This document shows positions 18,449 to 29,001 of a DNA stretch of 64,000 nucleotides, piece by piece; within the stretch, counting starts at the first letter, position 1; each line of letters starts with the position of its first letter. The translations under genes and the position numbers were made by a program. Source of the DNA: Alphaproteobacteria bacterium. GTDB taxonomy: Bacteria; Pseudomonadota; Alphaproteobacteria; CAAHEQ01; UBA3637. The notes under the pieces were generated by a model that was not told the origin of the DNA, made no database searches, and saw only the letters and a program-made list of their open reading frames with translations. The DNA is taken from contig SUVA01000007.1 of the NCBI GenBank assembly GCA_015062245.1, positions 1-64,000 on the forward strand. The letters are read 5' to 3'.

Positions 18449-20149
18449 ATGACCGAACGACAAAAGGAAATTTTAGCATTTTTAAAAAATGCAAAAATCA
18501 AACAACCCAAAATTAAATGGTTGCCCAATGATGCTTCGGGGCGTTGCTATGCCCGTGTTGTATCGGGTGAAAAATCCTATATTTTAATGGATTCGCCCGC
18601 AAACGAAAAACCGGATTTATTTTGCAAAATAGATTGGTTATTAGAAAAACACAAAATCAACGTCCCCCATATCTTTCAATCCGATATAAAAAACGGATTG
18701 ATTTTAATGGAAGATTTGGGAAAAAAATCTTTGGCCGATATTTATAAAAGTAATCAGGAAAAAAATATTTTTTCAGCCTATCAAAAGGCCTTGGATTTAT
18801 TATTAAAAATTCAAAAAAACATTACAAAAAAACCAGACTTTATTCCCGCTTATTCCAACGGATATTTAAGTTTTGAAGAAAACCTGATGACCGATTGGTA
18901 TATCCCTGCCCTGACGGGTCAAAGATTATCCGAAAAAAGCATTACTTCCTTTAAAAAGATATGGCAAAAACTCAATAAAAAAATACAAGCCATGCCTAAA
19001 TCTTTGGTTTTGTTGGATTATCATGCGGATAACTTGATGATTAAAACGGATAAAATGGTGGCCTTGGATTTTCAAGATGCCCGATGGGGTGGCTTTTTAT
19101 ATGATGTTATTTCTTTATTGGAAGACGAACGCCATCCTTTGCCAGAGGTTATGGCACAAAAACTGTGGGATTATTATTGGCAATCCGTTGGGCATTTAAA
19201 CACCGTTAAAAATAAAACATTAGGGGCTATTTTGGCCGTTCAACGCCATACAAAAATCATCGGTATTTTTGCCCGCTTGGCCGTTCGTGACAAAAAGGAA
19301 AAGTATTTAAAATATATTCCCGATTCATGGAAAATGTTGGAAAAACATTTAAACATCAAGGCGTTAAAGCCTTATAAAAAATGGTTGGATAAATATGTAC
19401 CAGTTGAATTGCGTCATCAACCTTTACAAATAAAACCTTTTTATTATCTGACAACCGCTATGGTATTGGCGGCCGGTCGTGGGGTCAGAATGCAAAATTT
19501 GACCGATCATCAGCCCAAACCTTTGGTTCAGGTCAATCAAAAATCCTTGATTCACTATGTTTTATACCATACCCGTCATATGACGAATGTGGTGGTCAAC
19601 ACTTGTTATTGCGGGCAAATGATTCATCAGGCTTTATCAAATCATAAAGTTCAATTTTCCGATGAAAAAACAGCCCTGGAAACAGGCGGTGGTGTTCAAA
19701 AAGCCCTGCCCTTATTAAAAAAGACAGGCTCTGACGGATTTTTTGTCATCAATGCCGATGCCCTTTGGCTGGACAAAAAAGAAGCCCTTTTAAAACAAAT
19801 GGAACGGGCTTGGAATCCGTTGGAAATGGATGTTTTGTTGGCTTTGGTGCCCACAAAATATGCCAAAGGTGATGTTCCCAAAGGGGATTATTTTATCAAA
19901 AAAGGAAAACCTGTTCGCCGCCACCCCCCAAAAAAGAAAGCCCCTTATTGCTTTATGGGGGTTCAAATTTTACATCCCGATATTTTCAAAGGACACCCTT
20001 TAAAAAAATATTCATTGGTTGAAATGTATGATAAGGCCGAACAAAACGGTCGCTTGGCCTGTTTGATTTTTGATGGTCTTTGGTTCCATGTGGGAACACC
20101 AAAAGCCGTTCAAGATACAACAAAATACTTTAAAAGGAAAAAAGTGTGA
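18449..20149 (+). CDS. Fused sugar kinase (AmgK-like) and MurNAc-1-P uridylyltransferase (MurU-like)
   Basis: N-term phosphotransferase motif LLDYHADNLMI...ALDFQDARWG; C-term nucleotidyltransferase AMVLAAGRGVRMQNLTDHQPKPLV; one uninterrupted ORF. Confidence 0.88.
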   Translation: MTERQKEILAFLKNAKIKQPKIKWLPNDASGRCYARVVSGEKSYILMDSPANEKPDLFCKIDWLLEKHKINVPHIFQSDIKNGLILMEDLGKKSLADIYKSNQEKNIFSAYQKALDLLLKIQKNITKKPDFIPAYSNGYLSFEENLMTDWYIPALTGQRLSEKSITSFKKIWQKLNKKIQAMPKSLVLLDYHADNLMIKTDKMVALDFQDARWGGFLYDVISLLEDERHPLPEVMAQKLWDYYWQSVGHLNTVKNKTLGAILAVQRHTKIIGIFARLAVRDKKEKYLKYIPDSWKMLEKHLNIKALKPYKKWLDKYVPVELRHQPLQIKPFYYLTTAMVLAAGRGVRMQNLTDHQPKPLVQVNQKSLIHYVLYHTRHMTNVVVNTCYCGQMIHQALSNHKVQFSDEKTALETGGGVQKALPLLKKTGSDGFFVINADALWLDKKEALLKQMERAWNPLEMDVLLALVPTKYAKGDVPKGDYFIKKGKPVRRHPPKKKAPYCFMGVQILHPDIFKGHPLKKYSLVEMYDKAEQNGRLACLIFDGLWFHVGTPKAVQDTTKYFKRKKV

Positions 20150-22932
20150 TTTACGGCATTGATTTTTCAGGCTCTTTATCGGATATTTTGGCCAAACATT
20201 TATTGGAAAAATATGAATCCAACCCTTTTGATTTGGCAAAAGTCAAAGTTATTTTACCCACACGACGGGCCTGTCAAACATTAAAGGAAAGTTTTTTGAT
20301 GCAATCGTGTGAATCAGCCACCCTTTTACCGCAGATGATTGCTCTGTACGATATGGACGATTTTGCAACAGATTTACCCGAAGCCATTTCCGATTGGGAA
20401 CGTTTGTTTTTATTGACAAGACTTTGTCAGGCAAAGCCTAATTTAAAAGAGACACCTAAGGCTTTTCAAGTGGCGCTTTCTTTGGCCGAATTGTTGGATT
20501 TATCCTATCAATATCAGGTGGATTTTTCACATCTGTCTGATTTAGTAACGGGTGAAAATTTTGCCCAACATTGGCAGGAAACAATTGAATTTTTGGATAT
20601 CATTCATACCGCTTGGCCCCAAATTTTAAAAGAAAAAAATTTAATTGACCGTCAGGATAAATTACAACGTATCATCTTGGAAAAAGCCAAAAGCATTCAA
20701 AACAGTGATGATTATGTGATTATCGCCGGTTTGACGGCCGATTTACCATCGGTGGCTGAATTGATGAAAAAGATAAAAATCAAAGGCGATATCTTTTTGG
20801 ATGGCGTGGATAAAAATTACATTTTATCCGATAACAATCCCGAAGAAAATCATCCTCAGTATTTAATTGTAAAGACTTTAAAAAAACTGGAAATATCTCC
20901 AAACGAAGTTGTTTTTAAAACAAAACCAACAGATACTGAAGAATTTATTGAACAATCTTTTAGATCCGACATTTGGCAAAAAAGTACAATAGAGCAAAAA
21001 TGTTTGGATAATATTAAATACATCATGGCAAATACAGCCGAACAAGAAGCTTTAACCATTGCGCTTTTGTTGCGCCAAAGTTTACAAACAAAGGATAAAA
21101 CAGCCTCTTTTGTCACAACTGACCGAACTTTGGCACGCCGTGTTATTGCCCAAATGAAACGTTGGCAAATTCATTTGGATGATTCGGCCGGTATCCCCTT
21201 TAAACATACCCCCACCGGCAGTTTCTTGTTGCAAATTTTAAATTTGGCCGAAAACTTTGAAGATAAAACCCAAATGTTGGCACTTTTTAAACATCCTTTA
21301 TTTGCAAATGCTCAGGAACCGACCAAAATGCGCATGGATATTAAAAATGCCGAAAAAAACGCCCGTCGGGAACATACCGATTTTTCTTTTCAATTTTCCG
21401 ATAAAGCCAAGGATTTTTTTGATTTATTCAAAACGGATCAGCTGGTCAACACAAAAGAATTATTGATAAAACATTTATCTTTGGCCGAAGAATTTGCCCA
21501 AACAGACAATCAAAGCGGGGGCGAAATTTTATGGCAATCCCCCTTTGGCAAACAATTATATCAAATGTTACAGGATATTTTAAAGGATATTGAAATTTTG
21601 CCGACCATCAGTACACACCAATATGCCAACTTTTTCAATACTCTTATCGCTTTTCAACAGGCACGACAACCCTATGGTTATCACCAAAGATTAAAAGTAT
21701 TGGGCCCCATTGAGGCTCGCTTTACGCATACGGACTTATGTATTATCGGCGGTTTAAACGAACAGGTCTTTCCGCCGTTGGCCGATACTGGACCATGGTT
21801 AAACCGTCCGATGCGAAAACAATTGGGCTTGCCCAATGCCGAAGCCCGAATTACCACTTTGGCACACGATTTTATGCATGTTATGGGGGCAAAAGAAATT
21901 ATCCTGACCCGTTCGGTGAAAAACGGTGGCGCGCCAACGGTTCCATCCAGATTTTTACAAAGATTACAAATGACGGCACAAATCAATGATTTGCAAATAC
22001 CGACCTTTGTGGCACATTTGGCCGATTTGGTGGATACGCCTGATGAAAAGCAAGCCATTGTTCGCCCCTGTCCCTGTCCAAAAGCCGAAACACGACCAAC
22101 AAAACTATCCGTTACAAATGTGGAATTATTAAAGCGTAATCCTTATGCCATTTATGCCAAATATATTTTATCACTTTATCCCTTGGATGATTGGGATAAA
22201 CCCGCCAAAGGCGCACAATATGGTCAGGCGTTGCATGAAACAATGGCTGAATTGATAAATTTAAGCGCAAAAGATTTTAACGAAAAAGAAGCATTAACAA
22301 TTTTCCGTCAGGCGTTGAAAAAGAATCTGTTACCAAAATCGGACTGTATTTTTTATGAAAGCCAATTTAAATCCTGTGTTTTGCCTTTTGTTTTAAAGCA
22401 ACAAGAAGAATTGAAAAAACAACGCATACCTTCATACACCGAAATAAAGGGCGAATGTTCTTTTAATATCAATAACAAACCTTTTACCTTGACCGCACGG
22501 GTGGATCGCATTGATTTAAGCGATCAAAACACAGCCAAAGTCATTGATTATAAAACCGGTTCGCCACCTGCTTTTTCAGAAGTTGTAAAAGGTATTTCAC
22601 CCCAGCTGACCTTGGAAGCATGGATGATTTTACAAAATGCTTTTCCCAATATCAAAGCCGATAAAATAGAAGATATGGAGTATTGGCATATGTCCAAAAA
22701 TCCCTGTATTAAAGGCTATCAAAAATCAAAAAATAAAATTGATTTGGATGTTCTGTTAAATAAAACAGAACTGGGATTGAAAAAGATGTTAAAAACTTAT
22801 GCCGATGGTAAAACACCCTATGAAGTGGAACCAATTGCATCCATAGCCCCCAAATATGACAACTATGCCCTTTTATCACGCAAAAAAGAATGGGCCCATG
22901 AAGATGAAGGAGAATCAGATGGAAGTCAATAA
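20146..22932 (+). CDS. addB: Double-strand break repair protein AddB
   Basis: VKVILPTRRACQTLKESF; IIGGLNEQVFPP; C-terminal nuclease DRIDLSDQNTAKVIDYKTG; upstream of addA. Confidence 0.93.
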   Translation: MIYGIDFSGSLSDILAKHLLEKYESNPFDLAKVKVILPTRRACQTLKESFLMQSCESATLLPQMIALYDMDDFATDLPEAISDWERLFLLTRLCQAKPNLKETPKAFQVALSLAELLDLSYQYQVDFSHLSDLVTGENFAQHWQETIEFLDIIHTAWPQILKEKNLIDRQDKLQRIILEKAKSIQNSDDYVIIAGLTADLPSVAELMKKIKIKGDIFLDGVDKNYILSDNNPEENHPQYLIVKTLKKLEISPNEVVFKTKPTDTEEFIEQSFRSDIWQKSTIEQKCLDNIKYIMANTAEQEALTIALLLRQSLQTKDKTASFVTTDRTLARRVIAQMKRWQIHLDDSAGIPFKHTPTGSFLLQILNLAENFEDKTQMLALFKHPLFANAQEPTKMRMDIKNAEKNARREHTDFSFQFSDKAKDFFDLFKTDQLVNTKELLIKHLSLAEEFAQTDNQSGGEILWQSPFGKQLYQMLQDILKDIEILPTISTHQYANFFNTLIAFQQARQPYGYHQRLKVLGPIEARFTHTDLCIIGGLNEQVFPPLADTGPWLNRPMRKQLGLPNAEARITTLAHDFMHVMGAKEIILTRSVKNGGAPTVPSRFLQRLQMTAQINDLQIPTFVAHLADLVDTPDEKQAIVRPCPCPKAETRPTKLSVTNVELLKRNPYAIYAKYILSLYPLDDWDKPAKGAQYGQALHETMAELINLSAKDFNEKEALTIFRQALKKNLLPKSDCIFYESQFKSCVLPFVLKQQEELKKQRIPSYTEIKGECSFNINNKPFTLTARVDRIDLSDQNTAKVIDYKTGSPPAFSEVVKGISPQLTLEAWMILQNAFPNIKADKIEDMEYWHMSKNPCIKGYQKSKNKIDLDVLLNKTELGLKKMLKTYADGKTPYEVEPIASIAPKYDNYALLSRKKEWAHEDEGESDGSQ

Positions 22933-25900
22933 AGAACAGCAACTGGCCAGCAATCCGACTCTTTCAGCTTGGGTATCCGCTTCGGCAGGATCAGGCAAAA
23001 CAAAAGTTTTGACCGATCGTGTTTTAAATTTAATGTTGATGAACGGGGCGCCCGAAAAAATCCTGTGTTTGACCTTTACGAAGGTGGCTGCCGCCGAAAT
23101 GGCCAATCGTTTAACCGATATTTTAAAGCGTTGGGCCATGGCCGATGATAATGAACTAAAAGAACAAATCCGCCAATTATTACAAGAAGAACCCGATAAA
23201 GATTTATTAAAACGGGCCAAAAGCTTGTTCACAAAAGTATTGGAAATACCGGGTGGTTTAAAAATGATGACCATTCACAGCTTTTGTACATCTTTATTAC
23301 ATCGTTTCCCGTTGGAAGCCGATGTCCCGCCCAACTTTACCGTTTTGGAAGATTTAACCGCCAATCAGATGATGCAATCAGCCCTGACGGAGGTTTTAAA
23401 TGATACCGATATTGCCCAAGATGTGGCGCAATTGGCTGTTTTTATTTCACAGGACGATTTATTAAAAACTTTAAACAACTGTTTAAAAGAAAGAGCAACT
23501 CTTTTTTCTTTAACAAATAAATTCAATAATTTAGAAAACATTATTCAACAAATAAAAAAACTTTTTATGGTTGAAAAATACACCAATGAAAAAGAAATTA
23601 TCAATGAATTTTTTACACAAGAAGAGTTTGAATTTTTAAAATCAGAATTTTTAAACAAAGACGGAACTATCTCAAAAAGAAAAGCAAAAGACCCCCGTTC
23701 TTTAACCGTTTGGGAAATTCAGGAAAAAATTAAAGCTTTCCGATTAAGCCAAATCAACCTGACTTTGATGAAAATTGTTTATCGGATTTTATTTATTTAT
23801 CAACGCCATAAAAACGAACAATCGGCATTGGATTATGATGATTTAATTGATAAAACGATGGAATTGTTGAATTCAAAGGATATGGCATCGTGGGTTTTGT
23901 ATAAATTAGACGGCGGATTGGACCATATTTTAGTGGATGAGGCACAAGATACCAACCCTAAACAATGGCAGATTATTGAAAAAATTTGCGATGATTTTTT
24001 TGCCGGCGAATCACGAAATGAAAAATTAAGAACTTTGTTTGTTGTGGGGGATAAAAAACAATCCATCTATTCATTCCAAGGCGCCCGCCCCGATGAATTT
24101 GAAAAACGGCATCAGTTTTTTAAAGAAAAAATAACCGACTCACAAAATGAATTTCAAACAATTCCTTTTAACTTTTCTTTCCGTTCAACCGGCCCTGTTT
24201 TGGATTTGGTGAACTGTGTTTTGAAAAACCCTCAGGCGTCCGAAGGTGTTATCATCCCCGGCGAAGATTTCATTCATTTGGGAAAACGCCAAAATGACGC
24301 TGGTTTGGTGGAAATTTGGCCTTTGGAAAATCCCCCGCCCAAAAATGATAAAGACTCATGGGATTTAACCGGCCAAAAAATTCAAGATACTTCGGCAATG
24401 GTCAAAATGTGCCAAAAAATTGCCCAGAAAATCCACAACATGATTGAATCCAAAGAAATTTTAGAATCCAAAAACAGACCTGTTCAGGCTGGGGATTTTT
24501 TAATTTTGTTGCAAAAACGTGGTAATTTGATGGATGAATTAGTCCGAACATTAAAAGAATACAATGTACCGGTGGCCGGTGTGGACAGATTGGCATTGAC
24601 CGAACACATCGCCATTCAGGATTTGATGGCCTTAACCAGATTTGTTTTGTTGCCCGAGGACGATTTAAATACCGCCTGTTTAATGAAAAGTCCATTGATA
24701 AACCTGACAGAAGATGATGTTTTTAAAGTTTGCCACAATCGGGGTAATAAAACCGTTTGGGAACAAATGAAAAAACTTTTCCCGAAACAAAGCGAAACAT
24801 TAAAAAGAATTATGAATTTGGCCGACAGTGTCCCGCCTTTTGAATTTTTTGAAACTGTTTTAGATGAATTTCAGGCAAGATTATTGTTCATATCCCGTTT
24901 GGGCACAGAAGTCAATGAAGCCTTGGATGCCTTTTTGGATATATGTTTGCAATTTGAAAATCAGCAAGCCCCGTCATTACAGGGATTTTTATCTTGGATG
25001 AGCCGTCAGGATATCATCATCAAACGGGATATGGACCAAAAAAATATGGATGCCGTTCGTATTATGACTGTTCATGGTTCAAAGGGATTGCAGGGAAATA
25101 TCGTTTTTTTACCGGACACACGTGGTCAAAAGAAGGCTTTTTCAATGCGTGAAAATCTGATTTGGACAGAAAACAACCTGCCTATTTGGATTCCCAATAA
25201 AGATTATTTATTGGCCAAAATTGATGATATTTTAGACGATATCAATCAAAAAGACGAACAAGAACGCCGGCGCCTGTTATATGTGTCTTTAACACGGGCT
25301 TCGGACAGATTGTATATCATGGGATACAACAACCGTTCAAAGGCTCAGGCAAATAATTGGTATGATTTAATTTTAAATTCTTTGGGATTGGATGGGCTGA
25401 ATGAAATTAAAACTTTTAAATCAGAACAAAAATCCATCGTCAAATCCAAAGCACAAAATCAAATTCCCTATGATTTTGAAGTCTTACCCGATTGGGCCAA
25501 AACCCTCCCTCAACCCGATAAAAGAACACCGATTTTATCGCCATCCAAAATGGTTGTTTTTGAAAAAGACGAAGAAAATAGCGTTGGTTTGACCCATGCT
25601 TTACAAAAGGGTATCTTGATTCACAGGTTATTACAATATCTGCCCCAAACAAAACCGGAAAACAGAAAAGAACTTTTAATCAAGCTAACCCCAAAAGAAA
25701 TGCAGGTGCCTTATCAATTATTGGATTTAATTGATAATCCCCAAATCAAAGATTTATTCGGGCCGAATTCTTTGGCGGAAGTTCCTGTTATCGGTTGGAT
25801 TGACAACCAAAAAATCGCCGGACAAATTGACAGGTTGGTTATTCGTGATAAAGATATTTTAATTATTGATTATAAAACAAATAAAATTGTGCCGGATATT

Positions 25901-26026
25901 ATCCCCGAAAATTATAAAGCACAATTAAATGCATACAGGGACTTGATTAAAAAGATTTTTCCTGATAAAATGGTTAAATCTTACCTGTTATGGACGGAAA
26001 ATTTAACATTGACGGAGGTTGAATGA
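22919..26026 (+). CDS. addA: Double-strand break repair helicase AddA
   Basis: UvrD-type Walker A SAGSGKTKVLTDRV; LVDEAQDTNPKQW; VGDKKQSIYSFQGA; LYVSLTRASDRLYI; nuclease IIDYKTNK. Confidence 0.96.
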   Translation: MEVNKEQQLASNPTLSAWVSASAGSGKTKVLTDRVLNLMLMNGAPEKILCLTFTKVAAAEMANRLTDILKRWAMADDNELKEQIRQLLQEEPDKDLLKRAKSLFTKVLEIPGGLKMMTIHSFCTSLLHRFPLEADVPPNFTVLEDLTANQMMQSALTEVLNDTDIAQDVAQLAVFISQDDLLKTLNNCLKERATLFSLTNKFNNLENIIQQIKKLFMVEKYTNEKEIINEFFTQEEFEFLKSEFLNKDGTISKRKAKDPRSLTVWEIQEKIKAFRLSQINLTLMKIVYRILFIYQRHKNEQSALDYDDLIDKTMELLNSKDMASWVLYKLDGGLDHILVDEAQDTNPKQWQIIEKICDDFFAGESRNEKLRTLFVVGDKKQSIYSFQGARPDEFEKRHQFFKEKITDSQNEFQTIPFNFSFRSTGPVLDLVNCVLKNPQASEGVIIPGEDFIHLGKRQNDAGLVEIWPLENPPPKNDKDSWDLTGQKIQDTSAMVKMCQKIAQKIHNMIESKEILESKNRPVQAGDFLILLQKRGNLMDELVRTLKEYNVPVAGVDRLALTEHIAIQDLMALTRFVLLPEDDLNTACLMKSPLINLTEDDVFKVCHNRGNKTVWEQMKKLFPKQSETLKRIMNLADSVPPFEFFETVLDEFQARLLFISRLGTEVNEALDAFLDICLQFENQQAPSLQGFLSWMSRQDIIIKRDMDQKNMDAVRIMTVHGSKGLQGNIVFLPDTRGQKKAFSMRENLIWTENNLPIWIPNKDYLLAKIDDILDDINQKDEQERRRLLYVSLTRASDRLYIMGYNNRSKAQANNWYDLILNSLGLDGLNEIKTFKSEQKSIVKSKAQNQIPYDFEVLPDWAKTLPQPDKRTPILSPSKMVVFEKDEENSVGLTHALQKGILIHRLLQYLPQTKPENRKELLIKLTPKEMQVPYQLLDLIDNPQIKDLFGPNSLAEVPVIGWIDNQKIAGQIDRLVIRDKDILIIDYKTNKIVPDIIPENYKAQLNAYRDLIKKIFPDKMVKSYLLWTENLTLTEVE

Positions 26027-26757
26027 GATTTTTTGTTGTTTTAATCAGCTTGTTTTTAAGTGGTTGCGCCACTTTTTTTCAGCCTAACCCTGTCGGTTTT
26101 AAAAAAGATTTAATTGAAACCAGATTTTTAACTTTTTCCATTTGGGAAAAACAAACCATTCAACCCAATAAGCCTTTGCGCATTTATTTGGAAGGCGACG
26201 GTAATCCCAACCCTAAAAATCAAATTGCCCTTTATTATGCCCAACAGGATCCATCCGATAATGTCGTTTATGTGGCACGTCCCTGTCAATGGTCCGAAGA
26301 CCGTGTATGTAAGGATAAACCCGAAATTTATAAAAATCAGCGTTTTCACCCTGAAATGATGCGTGAAACTTTGGAAATTTTATTACAAATCATCAACAAA
26401 TATCAAGCCCCCGCAGTGGAATTAGTGGGCTATGACGGTGGGGCAACGGTTGCCATGAATTTGGCACCACAATTACCTGTAAAACGTATTATCACCATTG
26501 CGGGTATTTTGGATACAGAAAATTACACCCGACAAAATGATTTACCCGATATGATTGATGCCGAAAATCCCGCAGATAACCTGCTTGCTTTATCACAAAT
26601 ACCACAGATTCATTATGTTGGGGAAAAAGATAAAATTACCCCTCAAAAAATGGCCGAACGTTTTGTGCGACAAATGAACAACCCAAAATCGGCCATTGTT
26701 AAAAAAGTCCCCGATGTTGGTCATAATAATTGGAAAGGCGTTTTATTGGATTATTAA
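26023..26757 (+). CDS. Lipoprotein with alpha/beta-hydrolase-like domain
   Basis: LFLSGCATFF lipobox; LVGYDGGATVAMNLA elbow; HYVGEKDKITP; VPDVGHNNW. Confidence 0.75.
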   Translation: MRFFVVLISLFLSGCATFFQPNPVGFKKDLIETRFLTFSIWEKQTIQPNKPLRIYLEGDGNPNPKNQIALYYAQQDPSDNVVYVARPCQWSEDRVCKDKPEIYKNQRFHPEMMRETLEILLQIINKYQAPAVELVGYDGGATVAMNLAPQLPVKRIITIAGILDTENYTRQNDLPDMIDAENPADNLLALSQIPQIHYVGEKDKITPQKMAERFVRQMNNPKSAIVKKVPDVGHNNWKGVLLDY

Positions 26758-26758
26758 A

Positions 26759-27214
26759 ATGATATATTTAATTTCTATCTTGGCTTTTGTTTTGGATTAT
26801 TTGACAAAGTGGTGGGCAACAACAGCTCTGACTTATGGCATACCAACCCCTGTTTTCCCATGTTTTAATTTATTTTTGGTGGGCAACCCTGGAATCAGCT
26901 TTTCTTTTTTAAGGGCTGACAGTTCCCTTGGGGTTTGGTTATTGATCGGATTGGCTTTAAGTATTTGTGTTTTTTTAATCTATCTGATTCAACATGAAAA
27001 AGATAAATTTTCACGCATTGCTTTGGCGATGGTATTGGGTGGCGCTTTGGGTAACGTTTGGGACAGAATAAATTATGGTTTCGTCATTGACTTTTTGGAT
27101 TTTTATTGGGATAAATATCACTTCCCTGCTTTTAACTTGGCCGACAGTTTTATCTGTATCGGCGTGTCTTTGTTGTTATTCAGAATGATAAAAAAGGAGA
27201 AAAAAAATGCGTAA
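26759..27214 (+). CDS. lspA: Lipoprotein signal peptidase
   Basis: FVLDYLTKWWA; VGNPGISFSFL; GGALGNVWDRINYGFVIDFLDFY; FNLADSFICIGV. Confidence 0.94.
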   Translation: MIYLISILAFVLDYLTKWWATTALTYGIPTPVFPCFNLFLVGNPGISFSFLRADSSLGVWLLIGLALSICVFLIYLIQHEKDKFSRIALAMVLGGALGNVWDRINYGFVIDFLDFYWDKYHFPAFNLADSFICIGVSLLLFRMIKKEKKNA

Positions 27215-27365
27215 AATAATGTTTATATTGTGTTTTGTTTTATTGGCGGGCTGTGGTCATAAAAAACCCGAATTAAGCCCAAGTCAAACCGTGGACGGAA
27301 AATCAATTGTCATTCCGCCCGAATTTGACGTGATTCCCGAATCGGCCGCCCCATCAGAAGAATAA
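27207..27365 (+). CDS. Small (52 aa) lipoprotein, possible minimal BamF/DUF3035 remnant
   Basis: MRKIMFILCFVLLAGCGHKKPELSPSQTVDGKSIVIPPEFDVIPESAAPSEE; overlaps lspA stop. Confidence 0.6.
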   Translation: MRKIMFILCFVLLAGCGHKKPELSPSQTVDGKSIVIPPEFDVIPESAAPSEE

Positions 27366-27377
27366 AGGATTTCAGAT

Positions 27378-28970
27378 ATGTCAGTTTATCAGGATTTACA
27401 GTTTAAAGCTGAAAAAATGAAAAATTATAATTTGCGTCAGGCCTTTGAAAAAGATTCCGAACGCTTTGAAAAATTCCATATTGAATGGCAGGATTTTGTT
27501 TTGGATTATTCCAAAAATCTGATTGATACAAAAACAATGTCTTTATTACAAAAATGGGCAAAAGAGTCCAACTTGGAATCGGCCATAAAAGATATGTTTG
27601 ACGGCAAAAAAATCAACACGACAGAAAATCGGGCCGTTTTGCATACAGCGTTACGTAATCGTTCCGGCAATCCCGTTATGGTAGATGGTAAAGATGTCAT
27701 GCCGGATGTGTTGGCCGTATTGGATAAAATGCATCAATTTTCAGACGATGTGAGAAACGGCACTTGGCGTGGTGCCACCGATAAACAAATAACGGATATT
27801 GTCAATATCGGTATCGGCGGTTCTGATTTGGGTCCTGTTATGGCTTCCAAAGCCTTGACACCTTATTGTGATAATCAAATACATTTGCACTTTGTGTCCA
27901 ATGTGGATGGGACGGATATGGTTGAAACATTAAAACAATGCCAACCCGAAACAACTTTGTTTATTATATCCAGCAAAACCTTCACCACTTTGGAAACCAT
28001 GACCAATGCCCAAACAGCACGTGCTTGGTTGGTTCAGGCTTTGGGCGAACAGGCCGTTGAAAAACATTTTGTGGCCGTTTCAACCAACACAAAAGAAGTG
28101 CAAAAATTCGGTATCAATCCCGATAATATGTTTGTTTTTTGGGATTGGGTCGGTGGCCGTTATTCCATGTGGGGGGCCATCGGTCTTTCTTTGATGATTG
28201 GTATCGGCTATGATAATTTTGTGGATATGTTAAATGGTGCATACGCCATGGATGAACACTTTAAAAGTGCGAATTTAAAAGAAAATATGCCTGTTATTTT
28301 GGGGCTTTTGGGTGCATGGTATGCTGATTTTATGGGGGCTGAAAGCTATGCCGTTTTGCCCTATGATCAATATCTGGCCCGCCTGCCCGCTTATTTACAA
28401 CAGCTGGATATGGAAAGCAACGGCAAAGGTGTGGATAAAGACGGAAAACCCGTTTCACATACAGGGCCAATCTTGTTTGGGGAACCCGGCACCAATGGTC
28501 AACATTCATTTTATCAGCTGATACATCAAGGAACGCATTTGATTCCTGTGGACTTTATTGTGCCCATCCATTCGCACAATGAAATCGGTGAACATCACAA
28601 TATGTTGTTGGCCAACGTGATTGCCCAAAGCGAAGCCTTGATGCGTGGTAAAAATGAAAAAGAATTAAAATCCGAAGGGGTTAAAAAAGATTTAATTCCT
28701 TTTAAATCCTTTACGGGTAATCGCCCCAGCAATACCATTTTAATCAATAAAATCACGCCTTATACCTTGGGAGCATTGGTTGCACTTTATGAACACAAAA
28801 TCTTTGTGATGGGGGTTTTATGGAACATCAATTCTTTTGATCAATTTGGTGTGGAATTGGGTAAACAATTGGCCAAAAACATTTTGCCTGAAATCCAAAA
28901 CAAAAAGACGCCTCTAAGCCACGATTGTTCAACAAATGCTTTAATTCAAATCATCCGTGATAAAAAATAA
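27378..28970 (+). CDS. pgi: Glucose-6-phosphate isomerase
   Basis: [55 protein letters not shown]. Confidence 0.97.
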   Translation: MSVYQDLQFKAEKMKNYNLRQAFEKDSERFEKFHIEWQDFVLDYSKNLIDTKTMSLLQKWAKESNLESAIKDMFDGKKINTTENRAVLHTALRNRSGNPVMVDGKDVMPDVLAVLDKMHQFSDDVRNGTWRGATDKQITDIVNIGIGGSDLGPVMASKALTPYCDNQIHLHFVSNVDGTDMVETLKQCQPETTLFIISSKTFTTLETMTNAQTARAWLVQALGEQAVEKHFVAVSTNTKEVQKFGINPDNMFVFWDWVGGRYSMWGAIGLSLMIGIGYDNFVDMLNGAYAMDEHFKSANLKENMPVILGLLGAWYADFMGAESYAVLPYDQYLARLPAYLQQLDMESNGKGVDKDGKPVSHTGPILFGEPGTNGQHSFYQLIHQGTHLIPVDFIVPIHSHNEIGEHHNMLLANVIAQSEALMRGKNEKELKSEGVKKDLIPFKSFTGNRPSNTILINKITPYTLGALVALYEHKIFVMGVLWNINSFDQFGVELGKQLAKNILPEIQNKKTPLSHDCSTNALIQIIRDKK

Positions 28971-29001
28971 ACAAAGCCCCGATAACGGGGCTTTGTTTTT
29001 A
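28971..29001 (+). terminator. Intrinsic terminator after pgi
   Basis: ACAAAGCCCCG-ATAA-CGGGGCTTTGT plus T-run. Confidence 0.85.
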
